Assembly (NCBI GenBank): GCA_017561025.1
Contig: JAFZDU010000064.1
Coordinates: 1-64,000, forward strand
Direction: 5' to 3'
Length of the DNA: 64,000 nt
Origin: Bacteroidales bacterium
GTDB taxonomy: Bacteria > Bacteroidota > Bacteroidia > Bacteroidales > F082
Both the position numbers and the translations under genes were made by a program. The notes beneath the pieces are model-generated. The model saw nothing but the letters and a program-made list of their open reading frames with translations, did no database searches and had not been told where the DNA came from. The first letter of the stretch is position 1. Each line of letters opens with the position of its first letter. Positions 8,705-16,949 of this stretch are shown in pieces.

Positions 8705-9736
8705 TCAAACCACCCCCACTTTAATCACTCCATCCAATTTGTTCTCAAAAACGCGATAGGCTTCCTCTATATCACATAATTTAAAACGATGTGTGATGAG
8801 CGGCGTGGTGTCAATCTTTCCTTGTTCTATCAATTTGAGAATTTCCTCGCAGTCGCAGCCGTCAACGCCGCCAGTCTTGAAGGTAAGGTTCTTGCCGTAC
8901 ATATCGGGTAAAGGAAGGATTTGCGGTTTATCGTAAAGGGCAACTACCGTTACAATCGCATTCGGGCGGGCGCACTCCCATGCCAATCTGAAGGTGTCAT
9001 CGCCTCCTGCCACTTCTAGCACCCGGTCGGCTCCGCCATGGTCGCTGTTATTCAATATAAAATCCTTACATTCTTCTGGTGTCGTCAGTAAAACTTCTGG
9101 ATAATGTTCCTGAACGAATCTTCTTCTTTCTTCGGACTTTTCACAAACGATAATGCGTTTAGGTTGCTTCAGCATCACGCATAACAAGGTGCAGATTCCT
9201 GTCGGTCCCGCTCCTATTATCAAGACTGTGTCGTCTTTAGTTATCTCAGAAATACGTGCCGCCCAGAATCCCGTTGCCAAGACATCGCCCACAAACAAAG
9301 CCTGTTCATCCGTCACGCTATCTGGGATATGGTTGAGTCCTTGATTGGCCAAGGGCACACGCACATATTCAGTCTGTCCGCCATCGATGCGGCATCCCAA
9401 TGCCCATCCGCCATTCGGGTCGGTGCAGTTGTTCACGTAGCCGTTCTTGCAGAAGAAACACTCTCCGCAGAAGGTCTCTACATTCACAGTCACTCGGTCG
9501 CCGGGTTTTACATTGGTCACCTCCGCTCCTATCTCTTCCACTACTCCAACCATTTCGTGTCCTACGGTAATGCCCGGCACCGCACGAGGCACACTGCCAT
9601 GCTTGATATGCAGGTCACTCGAACAGATGCTGCTCATCGTCACACGGACAATGGCGTCAGTAGGTTCCATCAATGCAGGCTTCGGTTTCTCCACCAAAGC
9701 AAACTTTCCTTTTTCTATGTATGTGTATGCTAACAT
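8705..9736 (-). CDS. Zinc-dependent medium-chain alcohol dehydrogenase
   Basis: This is a typical 343-residue MDR-superfamily dehydrogenase. Catalytic zinc ligands are Cys38, His60 and Glu61 in the GHE motif. The structural zinc site has Cys90, Cys93, Cys96 and Cys104. The Rossmann motif GAGPTG at 175-180 binds NAD(P)H. The substrate is unknown; close relatives include threonine, sorbitol and isopropanol dehydrogenases. The gene begins 17 bp after the small winged-helix gene and may be read through from the Wadjet operon. Confidence 0.9.
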   Translation of the reverse strand: MLAYTYIEKGKFALVEKPKPALMEPTDAIVRVTMSSICSSDLHIKHGSVPRAVPGITVGHEMVGVVEEIGAEVTNVKPGDRVTVNVETFCGECFFCKNGYVNNCTDPNGGWALGCRIDGGQTEYVRVPLANQGLNHIPDSVTDEQALFVGDVLATGFWAARISEITKDDTVLIIGAGPTGICTLLCVMLKQPKRIIVCEKSEERRRFVQEHYPEVLLTTPEECKDFILNNSDHGGADRVLEVAGGDDTFRLAWECARPNAIVTVVALYDKPQILPLPDMYGKNLTFKTGGVDGCDCEEILKLIEQGKIDTTPLITHRFKLCDIEEAYRVFENKLDGVIKVGVV

Positions 9737-9753
9737 AAATATCTTTTTTTATA

Positions 9754-9960
9754 TTATATCATCAACATAATCCGACCTTCTGCCTTGACAAACATTTCAG
9801 GATAGCGACAAATCACAGCGTAAACCTGACTGGATGTAACGGGTTGTCCGTCTTTTCGTATATGCAGCTGCTTTTGATTAATCATCTCGGCAATCTGCTC
9901 AGTCCGCATCCCACGGTTCTGACTTGCAAGGCAATACAATATGGCTTCTTCTATTTTCAT
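9754..9960 (-). CDS. Small winged-helix (HARE-HTH-like) protein
   Basis: The 68-residue protein has the layout of a HARE/ASXL-type winged helix. A first helix (EEAILYCLAS) is followed by RTEQIAEMIN, then HIRKDGQPVTSSQVYAVICRYP, and a short strand ending FVKAEGRIMLM. The pattern of Gln-Val-x-x-x-Ile-x-Arg-x-Pro followed by a strand is characteristic of that fold. It starts 15 bp behind jetD and is transcribed with it. Its role is unknown. A DNA-binding accessory of Wadjet or an unrelated small regulator are both possible. Confidence 0.6.
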   Translation of the reverse strand: MKIEEAILYCLASQNRGMRTEQIAEMINQKQLHIRKDGQPVTSSQVYAVICRYPEMFVKAEGRIMLMI

Positions 9961-9975
9961 ATAATTTTCACAGAC

Positions 9976-10815
9976 TTATATATAACCTTCTTGATCATAA
10001 GCCTTTCGTTCTCTATTGATAATGTCTATTAATTGCTGCAACTCACAAATATCCGACTTTATATCCTTATAACAGCAATATTGTTCATCGTATCTTTTTC
10101 TTGAACCTGATTTAAGTCTAGATTCGACATCGTTTGGAATTAAATATGAAGAACGTTCTTTGCCTATGAACTGCTGGAATTCAGAAAGAAAAATATTTAT
10201 CCCAGCTAAATCAAAATCGCCAAAATGAAGATAATGGTTTGGAATTGTACACAACCATTTTCGGAGATCTGTAGATTGCGGATATCGGGAAACAAAGATT
10301 ACTTTTTTAGAAAGTCCATGCGTTATAAGATATTTCTCAAAGAACACTCTTTGTTTACGAATCATTCTAAAGTTTTCCATGTTCTCCACTCCAATTACAA
10401 CAACATCTTCTGGAATGGAAAACTGCTCCCAGTCTGATATAAAAATAAAACAACCTTCTTGTGGGTTTACTAAGAAAGGTTTACAATTTAACAAACACTC
10501 TATATTCTCATAGCTATTTATAAGAAATCCAGGGCAAGAACGAAGCATCATAAGTTTGGAATTTCCGGTTTCCTTTGCCATAGATGCACGTGAGTCTGAA
10601 GCATCTACTTCTAGGATACGATAAGTCTCATCCTTATCAATAAGGAATCTCTTCAGAGCCTCAGTGTCACGAGCTCGATATGATTTTCTTGAACCATGTG
10701 AATTGACTAATAACAGACCTTCAGCCAACAGTTCTTCCAGTAATTTATTACTTAACTTCGAACCGGCGACTTGTTCTCCATCCATCAATGCTTTTACAGA
10801 TACACTTATTGCCAT
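9976..10815 (-). CDS. jetD: JetD-like Toprim nuclease subunit of Wadjet
   Basis: JetD is the topoisomerase VI/Spo11-like nuclease that cuts circular plasmid DNA after extrusion by the JetABC condensin. In this 279-residue protein an N-terminal winged-helix-like region (about 1-60) precedes a Toprim domain. The Toprim acidic residues are Glu144 (VVVIGVEN) and the Asp200/Asp202 pair (HFGDFDLAG), with the usual Gly-Asp-x-Asp context. It is shorter than many JetD proteins (about 350-400), so parts of the N-terminal arm may be reduced. It begins 9 bp after jetC and completes the JetABCD order. Confidence 0.87.
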   Translation of the reverse strand: MAISVSVKALMDGEQVAGSKLSNKLLEELLAEGLLLVNSHGSRKSYRARDTEALKRFLIDKDETYRILEVDASDSRASMAKETGNSKLMMLRSCPGFLINSYENIECLLNCKPFLVNPQEGCFIFISDWEQFSIPEDVVVIGVENMENFRMIRKQRVFFEKYLITHGLSKKVIFVSRYPQSTDLRKWLCTIPNHYLHFGDFDLAGINIFLSEFQQFIGKERSSYLIPNDVESRLKSGSRKRYDEQYCCYKDIKSDICELQQLIDIINRERKAYDQEGYI

Positions 10816-10824
10816 AACTTCATA

Positions 10825-13800
10825 TTAATTTATTCGTTTCAATAATTTTTCAACTCTTGTTTTCACTCCTTGTTTACTCAACATGTATGTATAACGGTAG
10901 TCGTATGGGTTGTATGATGTTGGAGAACTATTGATTAAATAAATATTACGTGAATTTGCGAATTGCAAAATACCCTTGATATTACTAGGATGCAAACGTC
11001 CTATTTCATCCATCATACAGTGTACTATAAAATCGCCGCTCTTTTTAGCCGCTTTCTTTTTAAAAACATTGATAAGCATAATATTGACCATCGCTTTCAC
11101 TAAAATATCAGTACCATCGGAGCCAACATTATTTATACGTTCCACCCAATTTGTGTCGTTATCGTTTTCCTTAACACGAAATTGTAAGCGGAAAGTATCA
11201 CCTAAAGATACAGTTGGTCTATTGGGTTCATTTTGCAACTGATGTGATAAACTCTTCAGATAATCCACAACCTTGCGATTTACCTCATCTCTATTATCAC
11301 TTGAGAAGAGGTTTAGTTCACCAATAGAGAGTGCATTCTCTACCGTATAGTCATGAATAGACATCAGCAACTGCATAAGTTTGTCAGATGATTCATTTGC
11401 TCTTAATTCAATACTTTTAATAACACCAGCAAAGTTCTTTTCCACAAAATCGCGGTTAATGTCTAGTATTATGCCATCCACATCCGAACGACGTTTCATC
11501 AGTGCACCTATTTCTGCCGAGATTCTTCCCAAAATATCTTTATAGTGCTCGCTAGTTCTTCTACGGAATTCCTCTATTTTATTATTATCTAGGAAATCTT
11601 GCAAATCGACGGCAATCTGGAGATAATCATTATCGGTTACAGGCATTGTATTGAAATGAAATGCGTTCTGAGGTTTGAAGTTACGATTAAAACTCACGAC
11701 TACATCTTTAAGCTTATCTATTGTCTCACGTTTTTGATTTACTGTTCCTCTAAGTTGGATTAATAATTGCTGACAATCTAGATGAGTTGACTTCATCTTG
11801 GAATCAGAGAGATATGTAATTGGCACCAAATGTTCATTCTCTATCATCTGATGATATAGGTTCAAACCTTCTCTCCTATGTGATAATTCTTTAAGAATAT
11901 CTTTATGTTTAGCTTCCAACTCATTTTTTTTCTTTTCAATACGTAATCGTTTATCATCGTAACGCTGACGTATCATTGTAATATGTTGCTCAATATCCTT
12001 TATAGCCTTCTTGATTTCAGGTTCCTTAGCGAAAAGATTTTGTTCTGCATCACGATATCTGATAACGCATGTACGATCATTTTCAATCTTTGACAATAAT
12101 ATATTCAAATCATCCAAAGATTTACGATATTGCTCAAGGAGATTCACGTCAACACCTTTGCCTTCAAGTTCGGCTTTCTGCTGCTCTTCAAGTTGAGATT
12201 TTTGAATATCAAGCTCTTGGCATCTAGCAGCAAGTTCTACTTCTTGATTTTCTTTAAACACACGCAGTTCTTCATCAAGAGCTTTCGATGACTTGTTGAA
12301 TGAAGAATCAATGTCTTTAAGTTCCTTTTTATTTTTAATCTCATGCTTTTCTCTATTTTCTTTCTCAGCTTGGACCTTCAACAAAGCATCATTGAATATA
12401 CGTTCACGAGTTTCTTTTTCTTGGGAAATCAATTCTTGTTCTTCCATCTCCAATTTATGCTGCTTGTTTTGAAGATCCTGCCGTTTGACTGGAATCTGTT
12501 CCTCCTCAACCTTTAACAATGTCGCTTTCTGGCGAAGCGGGTTGAGCAATGAAGCATACTTCTTTCCTAGTTTAGATATATCTTCTTGAAGGGTTATAGA
12601 CAATTGCATAAGCTGACGTTTAATCTGCTGCACTTGCTCTTCCAATGTCTTTTTCTCCATTCTGTATTCATCAGGTGTTCGATGCACCGAATCAATATTA
12701 TCCAAATTCAATTTTACGCCAAACAAGCTATCAGATGCTGAGGTCAATTGAGGCTCAAGTCCTTGTGAGTAAAGAATACGTTCTTCATCCACCACCTTAC
12801 CTAAAGTATCTTCCCATCCGGATACATTATCACAAAGCCATTGATAAAGCGAACCATCCAGATGAGCCAGCAAGTCATCTATTTTTGCAATCTTATCATG
12901 ACATTGTACAAGACTTTTATTAAGACGTTCTTGGTCACGTTCAGATGATTGTTTTAACTCATTTTCTTTCATCTCATATTCTGCAGTAATCTGAGCCATC
13001 TGACTCTTTACAGCAGTCTGCAGAGCTGCATTCTCTTTTTCTTCCAATTTCAATTGCTGCAATTGTTCATTCACCAGCTTGATGTCAGAAGCCATTGGAT
13101 GCCACTGTCTAAGTTCCTTCAATGCGTTGTCGGCCCTATGCTGTTCAGCATACAACATCTGCAGACGTTCATCAGACTCATGTCGCCAGCTATTGAAAGC
13201 GTCCAACAGCTGATTCCTGCTTTTCGTACGCTCATCTTCCAGACGCTTCCGCTCAATTTGAAGACTTGTTTGTTTCTGATAATAATTCTCTTTATAAGTA
13301 TTTTCTAATGTCTTACGTGCAATATCAAGTTTAGTCTTTGCTATATTGTATTTTTCCTCTATCGAAGCGTGCGTTTTCAAAAGGTTATCCAATAAGTTTT
13401 GTTTTTCTGCCACCTCTTGTTTAATAGAATTTTCACGACTTGCAAGAGCAAGTTTATCATTAATGCCTAAAGCTTCAAAATCCTTTCTTGCCTGGGATAT
13501 TTCTTTAAGTTTACTCCTATTTGCACCAAGTTCTTGATTAAGAGAATCCTTTTCTTTATCATAATCTGCCGTAAGTTCTTTCTCACGACAACGTTCTTTT
13601 TCAATTTCAGTTTTAAGTTCGTCTGCTTTTACTTCCAAAAGCGGCAGCTGTTGCCCACTATCCTCCACCGCATAATTAAGCATGTGCCATACATCTAATA
13701 ATTGCTGGTCTAAAGCTACGATTCTACGACCTTGTTCTGCTATTGTTGTTGCTTGTTGACGAACAGGACAAATACCATCACGAGAAGAACGGAACCAACA

Positions 13801-14475
13801 ATCAATTTCATCATACTCGCGCTCAAAATCTGTAACAAGTCGTCTATATATCTGAAGTTCTATTGGCACATCTTCATCAGCCATAGATTGTATAATAGTA
13901 TTCTTCACAAAGTCGGCATCCAATTTTGTATTCAGAAAAACATTTTGAATGCTTCTCGGAATATTTTGATAATGCGAGCTCTGCACCAATGCGTAACGCG
14001 TGTATTTATGGTTATGAGTGTTACCGAAAATAATATCTTTAAACAACATACCAGAGTCTATTCGTGCAGAAACAGCGACATTCTTATCCATTCGCTCACG
14101 AATCTTCACCCAATCACTCAGCACTTGATTATCATCGGTCACGAGCCATTCTTTTTGATAAGGAGCATCTATGAATCGCCATGAAGCGCGTCCTTGATAC
14201 CTGCTGACAAATATCGTATACGCACCGCCTTCACGCATCACCTCATAAAGTATATATGAATTTGATTGACGGAAATAGAATTCATCAAATGACTTCTGTC
14301 CCTGTTGAATTCCTAAACGATGCTTATCAGCATTATAAAAGAACAACAATGCTCTCAGTACCGTACTTTTACCCACTCCTTGAGTCCCAGTAAAATGCAC
14401 ATTGCCATCTACTGAAATTTCCGCATAAGGAATATTGGCACTATTGATAAAAATAATTTTATTCAGGTATTTCAT
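10825..14475 (-). CDS. jetC: JetC-like SMC/MukB-type ATPase of Wadjet
   Basis: The 1216-residue SMC-like protein has Walker A GTQGVGKST at 30-38. Long Glu/Lys/Gln-rich coiled coils run from about 270 to 1000. The signature-like segment VGSDGTDIL is at 1117-1125 and Walker B FIVHCMMDE at 1149-1157. This is the layout of the JetC/MukB family, in which head domains dimerise on ATP and coiled-coil arms extrude DNA loops. It overlaps jetB by 17 bp and precedes jetD by 9 bp, which implies tight coexpression. No truncation or frameshift is seen. Confidence 0.92.
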   Translation of the reverse strand: MKYLNKIIFINSANIPYAEISVDGNVHFTGTQGVGKSTVLRALLFFYNADKHRLGIQQGQKSFDEFYFRQSNSYILYEVMREGGAYTIFVSRYQGRASWRFIDAPYQKEWLVTDDNQVLSDWVKIRERMDKNVAVSARIDSGMLFKDIIFGNTHNHKYTRYALVQSSHYQNIPRSIQNVFLNTKLDADFVKNTIIQSMADEDVPIELQIYRRLVTDFEREYDEIDCWFRSSRDGICPVRQQATTIAEQGRRIVALDQQLLDVWHMLNYAVEDSGQQLPLLEVKADELKTEIEKERCREKELTADYDKEKDSLNQELGANRSKLKEISQARKDFEALGINDKLALASRENSIKQEVAEKQNLLDNLLKTHASIEEKYNIAKTKLDIARKTLENTYKENYYQKQTSLQIERKRLEDERTKSRNQLLDAFNSWRHESDERLQMLYAEQHRADNALKELRQWHPMASDIKLVNEQLQQLKLEEKENAALQTAVKSQMAQITAEYEMKENELKQSSERDQERLNKSLVQCHDKIAKIDDLLAHLDGSLYQWLCDNVSGWEDTLGKVVDEERILYSQGLEPQLTSASDSLFGVKLNLDNIDSVHRTPDEYRMEKKTLEEQVQQIKRQLMQLSITLQEDISKLGKKYASLLNPLRQKATLLKVEEEQIPVKRQDLQNKQHKLEMEEQELISQEKETRERIFNDALLKVQAEKENREKHEIKNKKELKDIDSSFNKSSKALDEELRVFKENQEVELAARCQELDIQKSQLEEQQKAELEGKGVDVNLLEQYRKSLDDLNILLSKIENDRTCVIRYRDAEQNLFAKEPEIKKAIKDIEQHITMIRQRYDDKRLRIEKKKNELEAKHKDILKELSHRREGLNLYHQMIENEHLVPITYLSDSKMKSTHLDCQQLLIQLRGTVNQKRETIDKLKDVVVSFNRNFKPQNAFHFNTMPVTDNDYLQIAVDLQDFLDNNKIEEFRRRTSEHYKDILGRISAEIGALMKRRSDVDGIILDINRDFVEKNFAGVIKSIELRANESSDKLMQLLMSIHDYTVENALSIGELNLFSSDNRDEVNRKVVDYLKSLSHQLQNEPNRPTVSLGDTFRLQFRVKENDNDTNWVERINNVGSDGTDILVKAMVNIMLINVFKKKAAKKSGDFIVHCMMDEIGRLHPSNIKGILQFANSRNIYLINSSPTSYNPYDYRYTYMLSKQGVKTRVEKLLKRIN

Positions 14476-15016
14476 CTTCGTTTGCTATTTGAATCATATC
14501 AACCAAATCTTCGGCATAATGAAAAGCCGAGATAATCTTATACGTCTCGTCTTGTTCGCTAATACACTCTGCAAACCCTATTGTCTGCAACTCTTGCAGT
14601 AGCTTGTTTACAATTTCAGCATTAGAACTAGCATTATATTTCTTAAACAGATGACTTGCCTTTTCTTTTAGTTCTATATCCATACTTAACTGTTCCATAA
14701 GATTACTTTTACGGAACTGATACCCTGCAGTAAAAGATTGGTTGTAGCATTTTAGAAAGTCTAGATAATCAAGCCATTTTGAAAAACTTTCAAGTTTCTG
14801 TTCTATAGTCTGTTTAGTTTCACCTAAACGTGAGAAATAAAAATAGCCATTGCCGGATTCTAGTTTTAATCCTATTTCCTTGAAATAATCTGTATAATCT
14901 TCCAAGTTTTCTTCAATATCATTAAAAAGATGACGTGTAGATATGTCGATACTATCTACAGATAGGAATTCACCTTTACTAAGCCTTTCGTATATTTTTT
15001 GAGTATTATTTCGCAT
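14459..15016 (-). CDS. jetB: JetB-like (MukE/kite) subunit of Wadjet
   Basis: The 185-residue protein occupies the JetB position and has the size and helical winged-helix character of MukE/kite subunits, which bind the kleisin and regulate the SMC heads. Segments such as LFNDIEENLEDYTDYFKEIG and a later region around EIVNKLLQELQTIGFAE are consistent with paired winged helices. Sequence conservation in this family is low, so the assignment rests mainly on gene order and length. It overlaps jetA by 11 bp and jetC by 17 bp. Confidence 0.82.
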   Translation of the reverse strand: MRNNTQKIYERLSKGEFLSVDSIDISTRHLFNDIEENLEDYTDYFKEIGLKLESGNGYFYFSRLGETKQTIEQKLESFSKWLDYLDFLKCYNQSFTAGYQFRKSNLMEQLSMDIELKEKASHLFKKYNASSNAEIVNKLLQELQTIGFAECISEQDETYKIISAFHYAEDLVDMIQIANEDEIPE

Positions 15017-16205
15017 AAATTATCGGATATTCAATGTCTTGGTATGATGCATAGTTTTCAGTTATTCTGCATTCATCTGGATGCAAGATAACCAATTGAC
15101 AAAATAGAGTTGCATGATCTTCAATACTACGTTTCACTTTATAATCGTAATTCAGAATAAATTCAAATAGATTATAACCTGATGCTAAAAATGCATTCCA
15201 AACTTCTGTAGAATCCACATCATTAAGCTGCTGAACATGTTCTTGTAGTTCCTCATCTGTCAGTGGTTCTGCTTCTGTTCTTAAAGTTTTTTTTACGTTA
15301 TTTCGTTCTGCTATTCGCCTTAGCAATTTTATTACATCGTCGTTTCTACTAAGCATTTCTATAGACAAACGTATTTTGCTATATTGACGATTTTCCATCC
15401 AAACAGGACTTATATCTTCTAATACTTGTGTAATGTTTGTATCTGTCTTAATCATCAGCTGGTCTTGCAAATACTTTAGTTTGCGTATCTTCTTGTAAAG
15501 TTTATTTTGTTGGTCTATCTGATTAAGATAAACGATAATTTGTCTATCAATCTCCATAAGAGCATGATACGCTTCCACAAAATCATTCTTCACATTACTA
15601 CATGTATTTGACATGTGTGGATCGTTTGCCATAAGAAAAAAAGCATGCTCTGTATCCATTAGCTTTTCACATTCTCGTATCATTGATTTGATACTATTGC
15701 TTTTTTCATCAAGATTTTGCAATTTTTTCTTTTTAATAACATAATTCGGCTCTTGCTTATATGCATTATCTACATTACGCTTTAAATCCACAACATTCTT
15801 CAATGTTCTAAATCCAGTCTTTTTCAAGAGTTGCCTTACACTATCTTGATATCCAGCCTTACGATTAACATTTGTCTCCTGCAAGAAATATCCGATATAT
15901 TCCTTTAGTGTATTAATACATTCCTGTACACTCAACACACTAATTTCTTCGTTAACATTTAAAACTTCCTCAAAAAAATTCAGATAGTCACTTTCTATCT
16001 CAACATTATTAGATGTTGCCACCAACACGCCATAGTCCACTAATTTTCTTAATCTACTTTCATTACCTCCGACAAGGTCGATAGCAAGTCCTATCGGAAA
16101 CTTCATTAGTTTTCGTTTCTCAAACATCTCACTCAGCAAGCTTTGCTCACGTGAAAGTGTTTTGGTTAATTCTTCAATATTTCTAAAATGAGTCAATACA
16201 TCCAT
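15006..16205 (-). CDS. jetA: JetA-like (MukF/kleisin) subunit of Wadjet
   Basis: The 399-residue protein is the first gene of the operon. It has a predicted N-terminal winged helix (to about residue 75), a largely helical middle with a Lys/Glu-rich coiled-coil region (about 130-260), and a C-terminal acidic helical segment. This matches the kleisin subunit JetA, which bridges JetC heads and holds JetB. Individual motifs are weak, so gene order is the main evidence. The 220 bp upstream separates it from the divergent hip operon. Confidence 0.82.
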   Translation of the reverse strand: MDVLTHFRNIEELTKTLSREQSLLSEMFEKRKLMKFPIGLAIDLVGGNESRLRKLVDYGVLVATSNNVEIESDYLNFFEEVLNVNEEISVLSVQECINTLKEYIGYFLQETNVNRKAGYQDSVRQLLKKTGFRTLKNVVDLKRNVDNAYKQEPNYVIKKKKLQNLDEKSNSIKSMIRECEKLMDTEHAFFLMANDPHMSNTCSNVKNDFVEAYHALMEIDRQIIVYLNQIDQQNKLYKKIRKLKYLQDQLMIKTDTNITQVLEDISPVWMENRQYSKIRLSIEMLSRNDDVIKLLRRIAERNNVKKTLRTEAEPLTDEELQEHVQQLNDVDSTEVWNAFLASGYNLFEFILNYDYKVKRSIEDHATLFCQLVILHPDECRITENYASYQDIEYPIIYAK

Positions 16206-16220
16206 ATATCACAAAATCAT

Positions 16221-16252
16221 GCAAAATCGTAACAGCTATTAGATACTACAAA
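16221..16252 (-). promoter_or_regulatory. Possible promoter of the jetABCD operon
   Basis: On the minus strand a TTTG (16249-16252) is followed after 17 bp by TACGATTTTGC (16221-16231), a loose relative of the TAnnTTTG box. It lies about 16 bp upstream of the jetA ATG. The fit is imperfect. Confidence 0.35.
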
Positions 16253-16347
16253 TTTACAAACAAAACTTTCGTTTTAGCAAGATGTAAAAGAATTTATTTA
16301 CATATCAATTTTAAACAAACTCATACAAAAAATATTTTACGCAATAA

Positions 16348-16363
16348 GTGTATTATATTGCAC
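16348..16363 (+). promoter_or_regulatory. Operator-like near-palindrome 1 upstream of hipB
   Basis: The 16-bp site GTGTATTATATTGCAC has GTG/CAC ends around an AT-rich core. It resembles the second site 61 bp downstream in the form GTGnAnTATATTnCAC. HipB and related Xre repressors bind paired palindromes like these. The two sites flank the candidate hipB promoter. Confidence 0.6.
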
Positions 16364-16368
16364 ATTTA

Positions 16369-16400
16369 TTTGTTTTAGTAAAAAACATTTTATATTTTTG
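16369..16400 (+). promoter_or_regulatory. hipBST promoter
   Basis: A TTTG -33 box at 16369-16372 and a TATTTTTG -7 box at 16393-16400 are separated by 20 bp, a good match to the Bacteroidota promoter consensus. The hipB ATG used here lies 26 bp beyond the -7 box. Operator-like sites lie on both sides. Confidence 0.6.
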
Positions 16401-16408
16401 CACAAAAA

Positions 16409-16424
16409 GTGAAATATATTACAC
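16409..16424 (+). promoter_or_regulatory. Operator-like near-palindrome 2 upstream of hipB
   Basis: GTGAAATATATTACAC is a near-perfect palindrome (GTGnAATATATTnCAC) ending 1 bp before the hipB ATG. It is related to the site at 16348. Repressor binding here would cover the transcription start and provide autoregulation. Confidence 0.62.
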
Positions 16425-16425
16425 T

Positions 16426-16629
16426 ATGAAGTATGGTAAACTGATAAAAGAACGCAGAGCTGTATTGGGATTAACCCAGCAGGATTTGTCGGATTACACG
16501 GAGCTTAGCTTGCGTATAATAAAAAGTGTAGAATCAGAGAAAGGCAATCCATCATTGAAGACTTTGGAAAAGATTGCTGAGGTTCTTGGATTAGAATTAA
16601 TAATGAAAGTTAAAACCATCAATGAATAA
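16426..16629 (+). CDS. hipB: HipB-like Xre-family DNA-binding protein
   Basis: This 67-residue protein is almost entirely an HTH_3/Xre domain: LIKERRAVLGLTQQDLSDYT, then LRIIKSVESEKGNPSLKTL, then AEVLGLELIM. The start at 16426 is chosen over an earlier in-frame ATG at 16348. The family N-terminus begins MKYGKLIKERR, and the earlier start would translate through the promoter and both operators. Its stop overlaps the hipS ATG by one base (TAATG). In HipBST modules HipB represses the operon and contributes to neutralisation, while HipS does most of the inhibition. Confidence 0.88.
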   Translation: MKYGKLIKERRAVLGLTQQDLSDYTELSLRIIKSVESEKGNPSLKTLEKIAEVLGLELIMKVKTINE

Positions 16630-16949
16630 TGAGACGAGCATTAGTTTTAGCAAATAAGATAGTTGCAGGAATGCTAACTGAAACAGATGACATGCGTTAT
16701 ATTTTCAAATATGACGACGAGTATCTTATCAATCCCGAGTTGCGCGCAATTTCACTGGCGTTTCCTAAACGCAAGGAAGAGTATGTCTCTGATGAACTAT
16801 TTCCCTTCTTTTACAACATGCTTTCTGAAGGTGCTAACAAGACGACTCAGTGCATGACATTGAGAATAGATGAAAAAGATTCATTCGGTTTATTATTGGC
16901 AACAGCAAAGCACGATACTATAGGTGCTATAACAATAGAGAAATTATGA
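16629..16949 (+). CDS. hipS: HipS-like antitoxin (HipA N-subdomain 1)
   Basis: The 106-residue protein corresponds to the small N-terminal subdomain of HipA (Couple_hipA family), here encoded as a separate gene. Motifs include NKIVAGMLTE, YDDEYL and ISLAFPKR, and a C-terminal region around LLSEGANK. In the E. coli O127:H6 HipBST system the equivalent HipS is the actual antitoxin for the HipT kinase. The start overlaps hipB by one base and the stop overlaps hipT by four (ATGA), so the three genes are translationally coupled. Confidence 0.85.
   Translation: MRRALVLANKIVAGMLTETDDMRYIFKYDDEYLINPELRAISLAFPKRKEEYVSDELFPFFYNMLSEGANKTTQCMTLRIDEKDSFGLLLATAKHDTIGAITIEKL

Noticed and set aside
10225..14184. 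Plus-strand ORFs opposite jetC and jetD
   Set aside because: They lie antisense to clear SMC and Toprim proteins and show no domain of their own.
16348..16425. Longer hipB starting at 16348
   Set aside because: It would translate the promoter and both operator-like palindromes and add a non-homologous N-terminus; the Xre domain starts at 16426.
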